Positions 53,214 to 62,030 are shown, counted from the first letter of the stretch. The stretch is DNA of 64,000 bases from Bacillota bacterium (GCA_013177945.1 JABLXW010000015.1:117395-181394), one strand, 5' to 3'. Numbers and translations: made by a program. Notes: a model not told the origin generated them from the letters alone.

Positions 53214-53513
53214 TGCCTCACCACCTTTTCTTGCTGGCTACCATTGCCTTAAGCAGCTCCTTGCTCCTCGGTCAGAAGATAATAGGAGAAACGCTCCTTT
53301 CACTCCCATCACCTCTGCGTAATAGTGCAATTGTCTTGGCCTCGGAACTATCCTCCTTTTCCATGCCTCGCAGTGGCAAGTTCTATCCTGCCAGTTTCTA
53401 GGGTGCCAGGGTATAAATCTGATGCTTCCTACAGGAGAAGTTACCATAACCCTGTCTACAGAGGAAGAAACAAAACTACCCCTGTCGTATTGACCTGCAA
53501 CCATCGTGCGAGT

Positions 53514-53543
53514 GCCGAAGAGGTGGTACCTTCGGCCTTTTTT
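53514..53543 (+). terminator. Terminator-like hairpin
   Basis: GCCGAAG (53514-53520) pairs with CTTCGGC (53530-53536), followed by CTTTTTT. The loop AGGTGGTAC resembles part of a T-box sequence but the rest of a T-box leader is not visible. No plus-strand gene precedes it. Confidence 0.5.
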
Positions 53544-54119
53544 ACGCCGCATACTCCGTGAGAATGCCAGCTACTAATACTGAGAACTGGCCCATGCAGG
53601 CACTATTTTTATTGTTTTTTTCGCCATAATTACAGTTTCTCCTCCTTCAAGATTCCGGTTTCTCCCAGTTTATCGGCGCACCAGGTAGCGTGTTCCGGGT
53701 AGTGCAGAAACATGAATCACTCAGACCCGACAAGTGAGTTCTTTCACAAGCTCAGGAAGCTTAATTTGGTTTCGGAGCCAAGATTATAGGTATCCGTCAG
53801 TTGAATATTTGTATTAATATTATATAAAATTTTAGGGCAGCCATCAAAGATTGGATTTTTAGGCAATCGCTTCTTGCTGGATTTTTAGGCTTTTACCGGG
53901 CCCCGGCGGGCTGCCCTTGATTCCCATAATGAAATTTCGATTACAAAAAATTGAGAAACTGGATACAAAAGAACCCTGCACCAGCATCAGGCCAACCTCT
54001 TCTTAGCATGGCAGAAGCCTTGGTCATTTAAACTTCTTCTAGCAACAAATGTGCCACCTTTAAAACAGTTTTTGAAACAGTAAAGCCCTGCATTTTTGCT
54101 CCTCTTTGCAAAAACTACT

Positions 54120-54158
54120 GAAGTCTCATTTTGAGAATCTTTCTCAAAATGAGACTTC
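54120..54158. repeat. 39-base inverted repeat with 18-bp perfect arms
   Basis: The sequence GAAGTCTCATTTTGAGAA (54120-54137), a three-base loop and its exact complement (54141-54158) form one uninterrupted hairpin. It lies 16 bases before a separate intrinsic terminator. It could be an mRNA-stabilising hairpin, a protein site or the end of a lost mobile element. Confidence 0.8.
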
Positions 54159-54174
54159 CCCCAAAATGAAATCG

Positions 54175-54219
54175 GCAAACGCCCTCACAACTCTAGATTG
54201 AGAGGGCGTTTGCTTTTTT
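54175..54219 (+). terminator. Intrinsic terminator
   Basis: GCAAACGCCCTC (54175-54186) pairs perfectly with GAGGGCGTTTGC (54202-54213), followed by TTTTTT. The T-run is on the plus strand, so it would stop plus-strand transcription coming from the gene-poor region. On the minus strand it lies just past the ferredoxin gene and may act there as well. Confidence 0.8.
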
Positions 54220-54246
54220 CCTTACTAAAACTGGCAGGCTGATTCC

Positions 54247-54582
54247 TTAGGGGACGAAAAGCACCATCTTCTTCCCTTTAGCCACCATCTTGGATGCCAG
54301 TTCTTCCACCGGGCCATACTCCATCACCTGAGCCTGGCAGTGGTGAACGCAGGCCGGTTTCTTTCCCTGGGCTACCCTCTCGCCGCAGAGATCGCAGAGT
54401 TCGGTAGGAATGGGAACGAAGTTATACTCCCAGCGGTCGGGGGCAATCTGCGAGGGGCCGATTTCGGTAAGCTTGATTCCCCACTTGCCAACAGGAAGGT
54501 TACGCTCCTGCTTGCATGCCACTTCGCAAGAGTGGCAACCGGTACAGAACTCATAATCGATCAGTAAGCCATTGCGCGTCAT
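54247..54582 (-). CDS. Small ferredoxin-like subunit of the molybdo/tungsto-enzyme
   Basis: The start is ATG 54582 behind GGGGAGGAAG, giving 111 residues. One full 4Fe-4S motif (CTGCHSCEVAC) is followed by CDLCG and CVHHC, a second cluster site. The protein resembles the N-terminal half of DmsB-type subunits, trimmed to about 110 residues. It lies 161 bases downstream of the large-subunit gene in the same direction and should be its electron-transfer partner. Confidence 0.88.
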   Translation of the reverse strand: MTRNGLLIDYEFCTGCHSCEVACKQERNLPVGKWGIKLTEIGPSQIAPDRWEYNFVPIPTELCDLCGERVAQGKKPACVHHCQAQVMEYGPVEELASKMVAKGKKMVLFVP

Positions 54583-54743
54583 TTTTCTCTTCCTCCCCTT
54601 ACTGGTTAAGTGCAACTTCTAAAGCAACTGTACACTCAAGCTGTTTAGGGTTTCCGTGGAGCAGGGCCACCCCCTCCCTCGGGACCTTTAGGGGGGAGAT
54701 TGTTCTCATTGAGGAGGGGGAGACCCGTCTCCACTTTACCGCC

Positions 54744-56978
54744 TTACTCCGCCTTGTACACCTTACAGATCATGCACTTGAACGGCGCACCCCACCCGAG
54801 CTTTCCTATATGCTTGTGAGGCACCAACAGGTTGATATTCGCTTCCCAGACACCAAACAGACTCGGCTCATCCGCAGGCTTCTCCGGGAACCACCAGCCA
54901 TGTTCGGCATGAACAACCTTTGGATTGATTGTTGCCGTCAGCCTGGCCTTCTGCTTGCACTTCCCGAACATGTTCTCGATGTAGACCCAGTCCCCGTCCT
55001 TGATGCCGAGGGCCTCGGCGGTTTCCGGATGGATTTCTACTATGGGATCCGGGTGGATCTCACGCAGCGTCCGGATGTGCCTCTGCTCCGAGTGGAAGAA
55101 AGCCCACGACCTGTGCCCCGTCGTGAGGATCAACGGGTATTCTTTTGCAAGCTCCGGTGTGCTGTAAGGACTGTACGGAGGCTCCTGGTAGTAGGGAAGC
55201 GGATCATCGCCCCATCCCTCAAAGATTGTTGAGTACAGCTCGACCTTGCCCGTAGGTGTCAGGAAGCCCGGCTGCTTATCAGGCCTCAAGAGCCCCTTCT
55301 CGTACTTCCTGTACTCGTACGGCATCTGAATTACGACTTTTTCCTGCAACTCGTTGAAGGAAAGGCCTGCGTCTCCTAATATCGAGTCGAAGCACTCCTC
55401 GACGGTATTCCACGGCCACGCCTGTGGCATGAGCCGCTTGCCCAGTTCCATGCAGATCTCGATGTCGGACTTGCACTCGCCGACCTGGAGGGCCTTGTTC
55501 ATCGCGCCAACGAAGATGCAGTTCAGGCCGTAGTTGGTGATGACGACGCCGTTTTGCTCGGCAAAGGTGGCAAGCGGCAGGAAGACATCGGCAAAGGCCA
55601 TCGCCGTCGGAGTCATAAAGAGATCTGTTACTACCGCGAACTCCAGGTCTTTAAGTGCTCTGTACCATTTGTCAGGCGCGGCTGTATTGGTCGGGCTTAT
55701 GAGGTTGGTGCTGTTGAACCACCCCATCTTGATGGGATAGGGCTTTCCTGTCTCCAAAGCATCCAGTGTGAGGTCAGGATGGGTTGTCGCCCTGGCAGTG
55801 CACACTGCAGGGTATTCTTTTGCTCCCAGTCTCTTCTCCCACAGTTCATCCGGCAGGTAGTCGTGCTTAGAGCGCCACACGCCAAAGAGCACTGCCGGCG
55901 GTGACAGTGTAATACCCCCCGGTATATCGAGGTTGCCGGTTACCGCCATCAGGGCCAGGATGGCATGAGCGGTCTGTGTGCCGGTCGGTTTCATGTCCAC
56001 AGCAAGACCCCAGCAGATGCTGGCAGGCTTGCTCTTGGCAAAGTACCGTGCCGCCTCGATGATCTTTTCCTTCGGCACCCAGGTTATCTCTGCAACTCTA
56101 TCCGGTGTGAATTCCTGGACGCGCTCCTTAAGCTTGTCGAACCCGTGGCACCACTTCTCCGTGAATTCCTTGTCGTAAAGCCCTTCGTTGATGATAACAT
56201 TGAGCATTCCGAGAGCGAGCGCCTCATCTGTACCAGGTCTCAGCTGAAGCCAGTATTCCGCTTTCGAAGCAAGCCAGGTCAGCCGCGGATCTATGACAAT
56301 GAGCTTGGTTCCTTTCTTCATCATGTCCACGATGGCGTGACCGTAGAGCCCGTCAGGGTTCGACCTCAAGGGGTCCTTGCCCCAGATCATGATGCACTCA
56401 GGCAGCTGCCAGCCGGGGTGATCGTAGCGATCCGGGAAGAAGCCGGCGAAGTCGATCTCCGGGTATCCCGCACCGAGTACGAAGTTGGAAACACCGCACC
56501 TGGGACCATAGCAGGACCAGCCGCTAAGTGTGTAGCACATGTTCGGACTGCCCAGCCCGGAAAACGCGACCTGGTAGTAATACAAACATGCCTGCCTTCC
56601 TGTGCCGCCGAATACCACTATCGACTCGGGACCGTACTTCTCCTTTATCTCATTGGTCTTGTCGGCTATGATGTCCCATGCTTCATCCCAGGATATCCGC
56701 TTCCACTTATTCTCCCCCCGCTTGCCGACCCTCTTCATGGGATAGATAACGCGCTGGGGATGATGCACATACTCCGGAAGCGTCAGGCACCTGATGCACA
56801 GCCTCCCCTGGCTGATCGGATGCTCCGGATCTCCTTCAACCTTTACAAGCTTACCGTCCTTAACGTACAATCGAACACCGCAGCCCACAGGGTGGCAGCC
56901 AGGCGGAGACCAGCAGCAGCTCCTCACCACGGTATACCCGTTTTCTTCGTAAGTCCACTTTTTCTCCGTCTTGCCCAT
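54744..56978 (-). CDS. Molybdopterin (W/Mo) enzyme of the DMSO-reductase superfamily, acetylene-hydratase-like subgroup
   Basis: The start is ATG 56978, nine bases after AGAGAGG, giving 744 residues. The 4Fe-4S site is CCWSPPGCHPVGC with CIRC after a 27-residue gap. The first spacing is unusually wide. The likely metal-ligand cysteine is in GWSCYGPRCGV. Segments such as KERVQEFTPDRVAEITWVP, TGKVELYSTIFEGWG and AKEYPLILTTGHRS resemble acetylene hydratase and related tungsten enzymes. The Asp-containing CDINC motif of true acetylene hydratase is not present. With a ferredoxin partner it is more likely an oxidoreductase. There is no Tat signal, so it is cytoplasmic. A sigma-54 promoter lies 312 bases upstream. 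Confidence 0.88.
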   Translation of the reverse strand: MGKTEKKWTYEENGYTVVRSCCWSPPGCHPVGCGVRLYVKDGKLVKVEGDPEHPISQGRLCIRCLTLPEYVHHPQRVIYPMKRVGKRGENKWKRISWDEAWDIIADKTNEIKEKYGPESIVVFGGTGRQACLYYYQVAFSGLGSPNMCYTLSGWSCYGPRCGVSNFVLGAGYPEIDFAGFFPDRYDHPGWQLPECIMIWGKDPLRSNPDGLYGHAIVDMMKKGTKLIVIDPRLTWLASKAEYWLQLRPGTDEALALGMLNVIINEGLYDKEFTEKWCHGFDKLKERVQEFTPDRVAEITWVPKEKIIEAARYFAKSKPASICWGLAVDMKPTGTQTAHAILALMAVTGNLDIPGGITLSPPAVLFGVWRSKHDYLPDELWEKRLGAKEYPAVCTARATTHPDLTLDALETGKPYPIKMGWFNSTNLISPTNTAAPDKWYRALKDLEFAVVTDLFMTPTAMAFADVFLPLATFAEQNGVVITNYGLNCIFVGAMNKALQVGECKSDIEICMELGKRLMPQAWPWNTVEECFDSILGDAGLSFNELQEKVVIQMPYEYRKYEKGLLRPDKQPGFLTPTGKVELYSTIFEGWGDDPLPYYQEPPYSPYSTPELAKEYPLILTTGHRSWAFFHSEQRHIRTLREIHPDPIVEIHPETAEALGIKDGDWVYIENMFGKCKQKARLTATINPKVVHAEHGWWFPEKPADEPSLFGVWEANINLLVPHKHIGKLGWGAPFKCMICKVYKAE

Positions 56979-57289
56979 TGTGTTCACCTCTCTACCATAC
57001 AGTTTATATTCCTCTTTAGCTTGACACCCAATTTACCTCTCCTACCACTCTACAGTCCATTAGCTGGAGCTGTAAGGAAGTTGTAGCTGCAAGAATTTAC
57101 CATGCTGTAACTGCTTCTCCAGCACCCGTCAAGCCCTCTAGCGTTTAGTATCCACCTCCCCTTCTACCTCTCCACTAATCCTGGAGAGTTTTTTGCAATG
57201 ACTGTTCCGCTCTGCCTTCTTCCCACTAACCTCACTCTTGCCGATTAGGTGGCAAGAGTCGCACTACGAGATTCCGTAATTGTATATTT

Positions 57290-57305
57290 AGCAATACTCA
57301 TGCCA
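57290..57305 (-). promoter_or_regulatory. Sigma-54 promoter toward the molybdo/tungsto-enzyme
   Basis: Read on the minus strand, TGGCAT-GAGTA-TTGCT matches the -24/-12 consensus TGGCAC-N5-TTGCW with one change, and GG and GC are exactly 10 bases apart. The predicted leader of the enzyme mRNA would be about 290 bases. Confidence 0.7.
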
Positions 57306-57608
57306 AGAATCCCAGTCGGCATGAAACCACGTCCTTAACTCGGATAGCAAGTAACCCATTTTTAACAGAATCTGCGATTTTCCCATCTTTAGAAAACTGC
57401 GGCTCAAATTGAGAAGAGCATTCTCATCTTTGGGAATACAGTGTTCATCCGCAGCTGCTTCGCAATATCCTCATCCACCAGGCACACCTTGAGCTGGACC
57501 CCCGGCATAGAATGGCCGCGTCGGCCTCGCTGGGACCGAAGAGGGGCAGTGAGTTTATTGAGGCTGTACGTCCTGCCCCGGAGAATGAGGGGGGCTTGAT
57601 TTGCATCC

Positions 57609-57624
57609 TGGCACGGATATTGCA
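57609..57624 (+). promoter_or_regulatory. Sigma-54 promoter of the DUF364-modABC operon
   Basis: TGGCAC-GGATA-TTGCA is a full consensus -24/-12 element. It is followed 122 bases later by the 174-base riboswitch leader. No competing sigmaA promoter was found nearby. Confidence 0.8.
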
Positions 57625-57745
57625 AATGCTTTGATTGCGGGTTATGCTGCAAAAAATGCGGAAACAGGTGGTGGTATTTGGCTCGGTTGGCATGAGCAGA
57701 CATCTAAAAAAATCCAAACAAAAGTAAAAAATAAATATTAAAGAA

Positions 57746-57919
57746 TCTACGAGCCCGCCTGCCTAAGGTTATGCTATGGGGGCGCGGCCTGGGGCAAAGA
57801 CCCCACAGGGTTGTTGGAGAAATCCGGCAGCCTCCCTGTTATGGAAAGTAGAAGAATTATAGATTTGGAGATGTGCTCCGGCAAGTTCCTTTTCTACGAC
57901 CATACAGGGGCACATTTTT
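57746..57919 (+). ncRNA. Molybdenum/tungsten cofactor (Moco/Tuco) riboswitch, copy 1
   Basis: This 174-base leader element is identical to 62467-62640. It contains GCCTCCC (57830-57836) followed by GGAAAG (57843-57848). These are the most conserved bases of the Moco RNA motif, arranged as in the Escherichia coli moaA leader as I remember it. Several GC-rich stems precede them (for example TGGGG/CCCCA near 57790-57805). At the 3' end TGTGCTCC (57872-57879) can pair with GGGGCACA (57907-57914) ahead of a run of six T, a transcription-terminator platform. The cofactor would presumably stop transcription of uptake genes when plentiful. Confidence 0.88.
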
Positions 57920-58259
57920 TAATTTATTTATAAGTACGACAGAAAGAGGTGGAAATAGCGTCAATTTTTTGCGGCAGGCGCCGGCGACAGGCGCTATTAT
58001 GTAAACGTTATCGTATGAAGAGAGTATATGCAGTATATTGCTTAGACATCATAACCCTCCGAGCCACTCTGGCCTGAGAGAATATGGCAGGTTGGCCTGG
58101 ACCGCTGGTCCACGGGGTATATCTGGAAACGGGTATGCCTTCCAGGAATTGAAAAGGAGGGGGTTAGCTATAAGAGAGAGCCGTTGGCTTTTTTGGTTAA
58201 ACCCCGCTCCTTGGAGAGGGGTTTTAAATTTGCCTTAACAAAACAGGAGGGGGTTTTAG
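57920..58259. other. Leader between the riboswitch and DUF364 gene
   Basis: About 340 bases of mRNA leader. A short hairpin AAACCCC (58199-58205) with GGGGTTT (58218-58224) is followed by TAAATTT and lies 30 bases before the ribosome site AGGAGGGGG; it could act in attenuation. The open frame at 58038-58238 has no ribosome site and no known family. Confidence 0.4.
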
Positions 58260-58988
58260 ATGCAATTCTTAGAAGGTATCCGGGAAAAATTTTTAAGGCT
58301 GCTAGAAGAAAAGCATCTGTCAGGTGATGAAGAGGTGCAGGTTGTCAGCGCCCGGGCGCTGACCTCTGAGGAAGCGATCGGCCGGCCGGAACGCCATGAC
58401 TTTCCGCTCTTGAAGGGTAAAGAATTTATGCTTCAGGCCAGTTTCAAGGGCGCTTTAGGGCAGGCATATACCGATATGCCGGGAAACTACTGCGGCAACC
58501 TGAAAGACGTCCTTGCCCTGCCTTTGCAGAACAATTACGAACGGGCCGTATTTGTTGCTTCTCTGAACGCAGTTATGCGGCACCTGAAGCTGGTTGATAG
58601 AACCGTTCACTGCCGTGACGCAGAACCGGGTCGGTGTGCCGCTTACCTGGTGGAGTACGTACGGGAGCGTTTTGGGTGTCCCCGGATTGCCTTTATAGGC
58701 CTGCAGCCGGCGATGGTAGCCAGCCTGGCCAGGCATTTTCCCATCCGCGTAACCGACCTCGACCCGGATAATGTCGGGCAATATAAAGAGGGCGTCCTGA
58801 TAGAAGACGCAAGTTTTAACAAAGAAATTGTTGCCTGGAGCGATCTGGTCCTGGCTACAGGAACTACAGCGGTAAATAATACCTTAGAAACAATAATAGG
58901 CCAAAAACCGGTGATCTTTTACGGAGTAACTATCAGTGGCATTGCCCGCCTGGCCGGCTTCGAGCAGTATTGTTCTTATGGACACTGA
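58260..58988 (+). CDS. DUF364/DUF4213 putative metal-chelating protein
   Basis: The 242-residue product starts at ATG 58260 after AGGAGGGGG. It has an N-terminal DUF4213-like part and a C-terminal DUF364 Rossmann-like domain: RIAFIGLQPAMVASLARHFPIRVTDLDPDN, then DLVLATGTTAVNNTLE and KPVIFYGVTISGIA. Proteins of this family are called putative heavy-metal chelation domains and often sit with molybdate or tungstate transporters, as here. The enzyme-like fold has no proven reaction. It is the first gene of the operon with modA, modB and modC. Confidence 0.85.
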   Translation: MQFLEGIREKFLRLLEEKHLSGDEEVQVVSARALTSEEAIGRPERHDFPLLKGKEFMLQASFKGALGQAYTDMPGNYCGNLKDVLALPLQNNYERAVFVASLNAVMRHLKLVDRTVHCRDAEPGRCAAYLVEYVRERFGCPRIAFIGLQPAMVASLARHFPIRVTDLDPDNVGQYKEGVLIEDASFNKEIVAWSDLVLATGTTAVNNTLETIIGQKPVIFYGVTISGIARLAGFEQYCSYGH

Positions 58989-59017
58989 TTTTAAGCAAGG
59001 GGGGTAAATGATAATTA

Positions 59018-59836
59018 ATGAAGAGATTAAGCTTCATCGTGATTTTATGCTTTTTGTTGTCAGGCTTGCTGGTGCTGCCTGGATGCGGCAAGGTCCAGGG
59101 CCAGAAGGGTGAGGCAGGGGAGAATGATAAAACGGCTGGCTCAGCTATGAATTCTTTATTAGTCTATTGCGGTGCTGGCCTCAAAAAACCGGTAGAGGAA
59201 ATCGGGGCTGCCTATCAGGCAAAAACCGGGATAAAAGTTACTTATACTTTTGGCGGTTCGGCGCAGCTCAGCAGCCAGATCCTGTTAACCAGGCAAGGAG
59301 ATGTTTACCTGCCGGGGGATATAGCAGAATTAAAGCCTCTCAAAGAAAAAAAACTGGTGGTATGGGAAAAGAATATTGTTTACCACATCCCTGTCTTAGC
59401 TGTTCCCAGGGGAAATCCTGCCGGTATTCAAAAATTAGCTGATTTGGGACGGCCGGGAGTGAAAGTTGCTCTGGGGGACCCCCAGGCTAATCCTATCGGC
59501 AAGGTGGCCGACCGGCTCCTGCAGGAGTCCGGCCTGCTGGAAAAGGTGGATAAGAACGTGGTGGTCAGGACCCCGACGGCGAACGAGCTGATAGTGTATT
59601 TAACTACAAAACAGGTCGACGCTGCCATAGTCTGGGAGGAAAATTGTCAGGGGGCAAAAGGTGAGGTTGAACTGATCCCTGTACCCGAACTAAAGGATTA
59701 TATCAAAACGGTTCCCGTGGCCGTCCTTGGCTGTTCGAAAAAAAAGGAACAGGCTCGAAAGCTGGCTGAATTTATGGCTTCGCCATCTGCCTACAAGATC
59801 TGGGCAAAGTGGGGCTACAAACCGGTTAATCAGTAA
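59018..59836 (+). CDS. modA: Molybdate/tungstate-binding lipoprotein of an ABC transporter
   Basis: The 272-residue protein has a lipoprotein signal (IVILCFLLSGLLVLPGC) and the ModA/WtpA-type fold. SLLVYCGAGLKKPVEEIGAAY gives the first oxyanion contact, followed by YTFGGSAQLSSQI, GDVYLPGD, DPQANPIGKVADRLL and VDAAIVWEENC. It captures molybdate or tungstate outside the membrane for ModB. Which oxyanion is preferred cannot be told from these motifs. The tungsten enzymes in the window favour tungstate. Confidence 0.92.
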   Translation: MKRLSFIVILCFLLSGLLVLPGCGKVQGQKGEAGENDKTAGSAMNSLLVYCGAGLKKPVEEIGAAYQAKTGIKVTYTFGGSAQLSSQILLTRQGDVYLPGDIAELKPLKEKKLVVWEKNIVYHIPVLAVPRGNPAGIQKLADLGRPGVKVALGDPQANPIGKVADRLLQESGLLEKVDKNVVVRTPTANELIVYLTTKQVDAAIVWEENCQGAKGEVELIPVPELKDYIKTVPVAVLGCSKKKEQARKLAEFMASPSAYKIWAKWGYKPVNQ

Positions 59837-59856
59837 TCTCGGAAGGGGGTATAACA

Positions 59857-60654
59857 TTGGATGCAAAGCTCATTAAAGTGGGCAATGTATTAATCACCTG
59901 TCTTTTGGTGCTTTTCATCTTGGCTGCTGTAGGAAACGTTCTGATAAGGGGCCTGCCACATATGCCTGCATATTTAAAAACATCGGAACTTGTCTTTGCC
60001 ATTAAACTCAGCCTGTTTACCTCCCTGGTTTCGACTGCCGCCTGCCTGCTGGTAGCGATGGCGGTAGCTTATACTCTCGCCCGCTATTCTCTGCCGGGCC
60101 GGGGTTTGGTAGCCAGTCTTATAAGAATTCCTCTAAACATGCCCCCTGTTGTTTCCGGGGTCTGTCTTCTGCTGCTTTTTGGTACCACGACCTTCGGCGA
60201 AACCCTGTCCCGGATGGGTTTGCGTTTTGTGTTTACGGTTCCGGGAATAATTCTGGCCCAGTTTTTTGTCAACGTCCCTTCCCTGATTACCGTCCTTAAG
60301 GCTGCCATTGAAAATGTGGACGTACGTTTGGAGTATGTGGCGAGGACTCTGGGCTGCACTCCGGCCCAGGCGTTCTTCAGGGTGACCCTGCCTCTGATAC
60401 GGAACAATGTGCTTGCCGGTCTAATTCTCACCTGGGGCAAGGCCCTGGGGGAATTTGGCGCGGTTCTTATGCTGGCCGGTGCAATCAGGTTTAAAACGGA
60501 AACCCTGCCCATATCGCTCTATTTAAATATGGCTACAGGTGACATGAATGCCCTGATGGCCTCGGCAAGCATTCTGATTTTGATAGCGGTAATTTCGCTG
60601 GTCGTTTTTGAGCGGGCAGGAGTAAAGTTTTACGAGCGGGTGCCGGGTCTGTGA
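59857..60654 (+). CDS. modB: Molybdate/tungstate ABC transporter permease
   Basis: The start is TTG 59857, seven bases after GGAAGGGGG, giving 265 residues. Six or so membrane helices and the EAA loop (YVARTLGCTPAQAFFRVTLPLIRNNVLAG) identify a binding-protein-dependent permease. KALGEFGAVLMLAG is typical for ModB/CysT-like proteins. Its stop overlaps the modC start by four bases (GTGA). Confidence 0.92.
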   Translation: MDAKLIKVGNVLITCLLVLFILAAVGNVLIRGLPHMPAYLKTSELVFAIKLSLFTSLVSTAACLLVAMAVAYTLARYSLPGRGLVASLIRIPLNMPPVVSGVCLLLLFGTTTFGETLSRMGLRFVFTVPGIILAQFFVNVPSLITVLKAAIENVDVRLEYVARTLGCTPAQAFFRVTLPLIRNNVLAGLILTWGKALGEFGAVLMLAGAIRFKTETLPISLYLNMATGDMNALMASASILILIAVISLVVFERAGVKFYERVPGL

Positions 60655-61718
60655 AAGAGAAACCGCCAGGATTTTCTCTTAGGTTGTCCCGGGTAACTAA
60701 AAAGTTGGGCGCTTTTCAACTCCGGGACATCTCCCTGGAAATTCATCCTGGAGAGTACTTCGTCATTCTAGGGCCGACAGGTGCCGGCAAGACCCTGCTG
60801 CTGGAGATAATTGCCGGTATGCATTCTCCAGATGCAGGCGAAGTGTGGCTGGGCGGAGAAAATATTACCACCTGGCCGCCGGAAAAGAGACGGTTTGGTT
60901 TCGTCTACCAGGATTATGTTTTATTTCCCCATTTGAATGTCAGAGAAAATATCGTTTTTGGGTTAAAGAACAGGAGGCTGCCTCGCATCCAGATAAAAAA
61001 AGAACTGGATTATGTGGCGGCCCTGCTGGGGATTGCTCACCTTCTCGAGCGTTTCCCTGCCACCTTGAGTGGCGGGGAGCAGCAGCGAGTCGCCCTGGCG
61101 CGCGCCTTGATCACAAAACCCCGGATCCTTTTGCTGGATGAACCGCTGTCGGCTTTGGATCCATGTACGAAGGAAATGCTTCGGTGCGAGCTGAAACGTT
61201 TGCACCGGAATACCGGCACCTTAACTATTCACGTAACCCATGATTTCGAGGATGCCATTTTCCTGGGCGAGCGGGTTGGGGTAATGGCCGGGGGGTGTAT
61301 GCTCCAGGTGGGAGCTCCAGATGACGTCTTTGCCCGGCCCCGCACGGAAATGGTAGCCAGTTTTGTCGGGGCGGAAAACATTTTCAGGAGTGAAATAGTT
61401 GTCCGGGGAGGAAAAAAATACGTTGTTTTGGGGCAGACGATGCTTCTGGTAGAAACGGATTTAGTTGGCAGGGTAGGTTTTTCTATCAGGCCGGAGCATG
61501 TCTTGGTCAGCACAACGCCGCAAAATGAGAACTGTTTGCCGGGAAAAGTACTGGCGGTTTACCCCAAAGGGTTGTTGGCGAGGGTGATTATCGATGTAGG
61601 AGGGGAAAGCCTTGTGGCTCTAGTCGTTGTCAGGGAAAACAACCATTGCTCCCTGGACCCGGGCGACATAGTTTTTTGTTCTATTCCACCAACCGCAATT
61701 AACGTTTTTTCCCAATAG
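60651..61718 (+). CDS. modC: Molybdate/tungstate ABC transporter ATPase
   Basis: The 355-residue protein has Walker A GPTGAGKT (residues 41-48), the signature LSGGEQQR and Walker B ILLLDEPLSALD. The switch histidine is in HVTHDFEDA. A C-terminal TOBE-like region (from about 290, LPGKVLAVYPKGLLARVIID) can bind the oxyanion and inhibit transport in ModC homologues. It is the last gene of the operon, before a terminator. Confidence 0.94.
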   Translation: MKEKPPGFSLRLSRVTKKLGAFQLRDISLEIHPGEYFVILGPTGAGKTLLLEIIAGMHSPDAGEVWLGGENITTWPPEKRRFGFVYQDYVLFPHLNVRENIVFGLKNRRLPRIQIKKELDYVAALLGIAHLLERFPATLSGGEQQRVALARALITKPRILLLDEPLSALDPCTKEMLRCELKRLHRNTGTLTIHVTHDFEDAIFLGERVGVMAGGCMLQVGAPDDVFARPRTEMVASFVGAENIFRSEIVVRGGKKYVVLGQTMLLVETDLVGRVGFSIRPEHVLVSTTPQNENCLPGKVLAVYPKGLLARVIIDVGGESLVALVVVRENNHCSLDPGDIVFCSIPPTAINVFSQ

Positions 61719-61756
61719 GGAATCCGTCTTTTCAGTTTGCCGATCGTCTCTTCCTG

Positions 61757-61797
61757 GCCGGCCCGCCCCGCAGCCTTCAGAACCAGGGCCGGCTTTT
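61757..61797 (+). terminator. Terminator after modC
   Basis: GCCGGCCC (61757-61764) and GGGCCGGC (61786-61793) form a perfect 8-bp stem followed by TTTT, 39 bases after the modC stop. Confidence 0.75.
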
Positions 61798-61837
61798 GTG
61801 CTTGGTGCGACTGCGGCTGCACCTGTCTCTTTTTTAC

Positions 61838-62030
61838 CCAATTTGATACTTTAATTTTTAATTTTGAGACGAACCTGGCCGGCCTTAAATTTCTCAGCAC
61901 CCGTTTTATCGGCCTGTGGGTTTATTGTGCTTTTGGCATAAATATTGCAGTAGATAGCAGGCAAAAGGGCCGGGCTGCCCGGCAACAGATGATAAGTAGT
62001 GGTTTTCTGCCGGAAAACAAGCAGTAGTGG
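61838..62030. repeat. Promoter-region duplicate, copy 1 (diverged)
   Basis: This stretch resembles 62229-62430. Both contain an AT-rich block (TTTGATACT then AATTTTTAATTTTG), then GGCC, a sigma-54 promoter, GGCAACAGA and a GTGGTTT-CTGCCG segment. By eye they match at roughly two thirds of positions. The AT-rich block lies about 90 bases upstream of each promoter, where enhancer-binding sites normally occur. Confidence 0.6.
61934..61949 (+). promoter_or_regulatory. Orphan sigma-54 promoter
   Basis: TGGCAT-AAATA-TTGCA matches the -24/-12 consensus with one change. It lies after the modC terminator and before another terminator (62097-62153), with no gene in between. Confidence 0.7.

Larger units (their letters stand above)
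53214..54246. other. AT-rich gene-poor region
   Basis: About 1 kb without a supported gene. It contains a terminator-like hairpin at 53514-53543, a 13-base direct repeat TGGATTTTTAGGC at 53853 and 53878, a long perfect inverted repeat at 54120-54158 and a terminator at 54175-54219. A 25-residue frame beginning MNHSDPTSEFFHKL near 53711 has no ribosome site. Confidence 0.45.

Noticed and set aside
53507..53545. A T-box-like AGGTGGTACC within a terminator hairpin
   Set aside because: The conserved GCG after the core, the stem I elements and a downstream gene are all missing, so I list it only as a terminator-like hairpin.
57404..57717. Minus-strand open frames in the divergent sigma-54 region
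   Set aside because: Two overlapping frames of 90-99 residues lack ribosome sites and family features and overlie the promoter at 57609.
57950..58040. A ModE-type operator (CGTTAT and TATAT elements)
   Set aside because: The half-sites are not arranged as a palindrome and no modE gene is visible.
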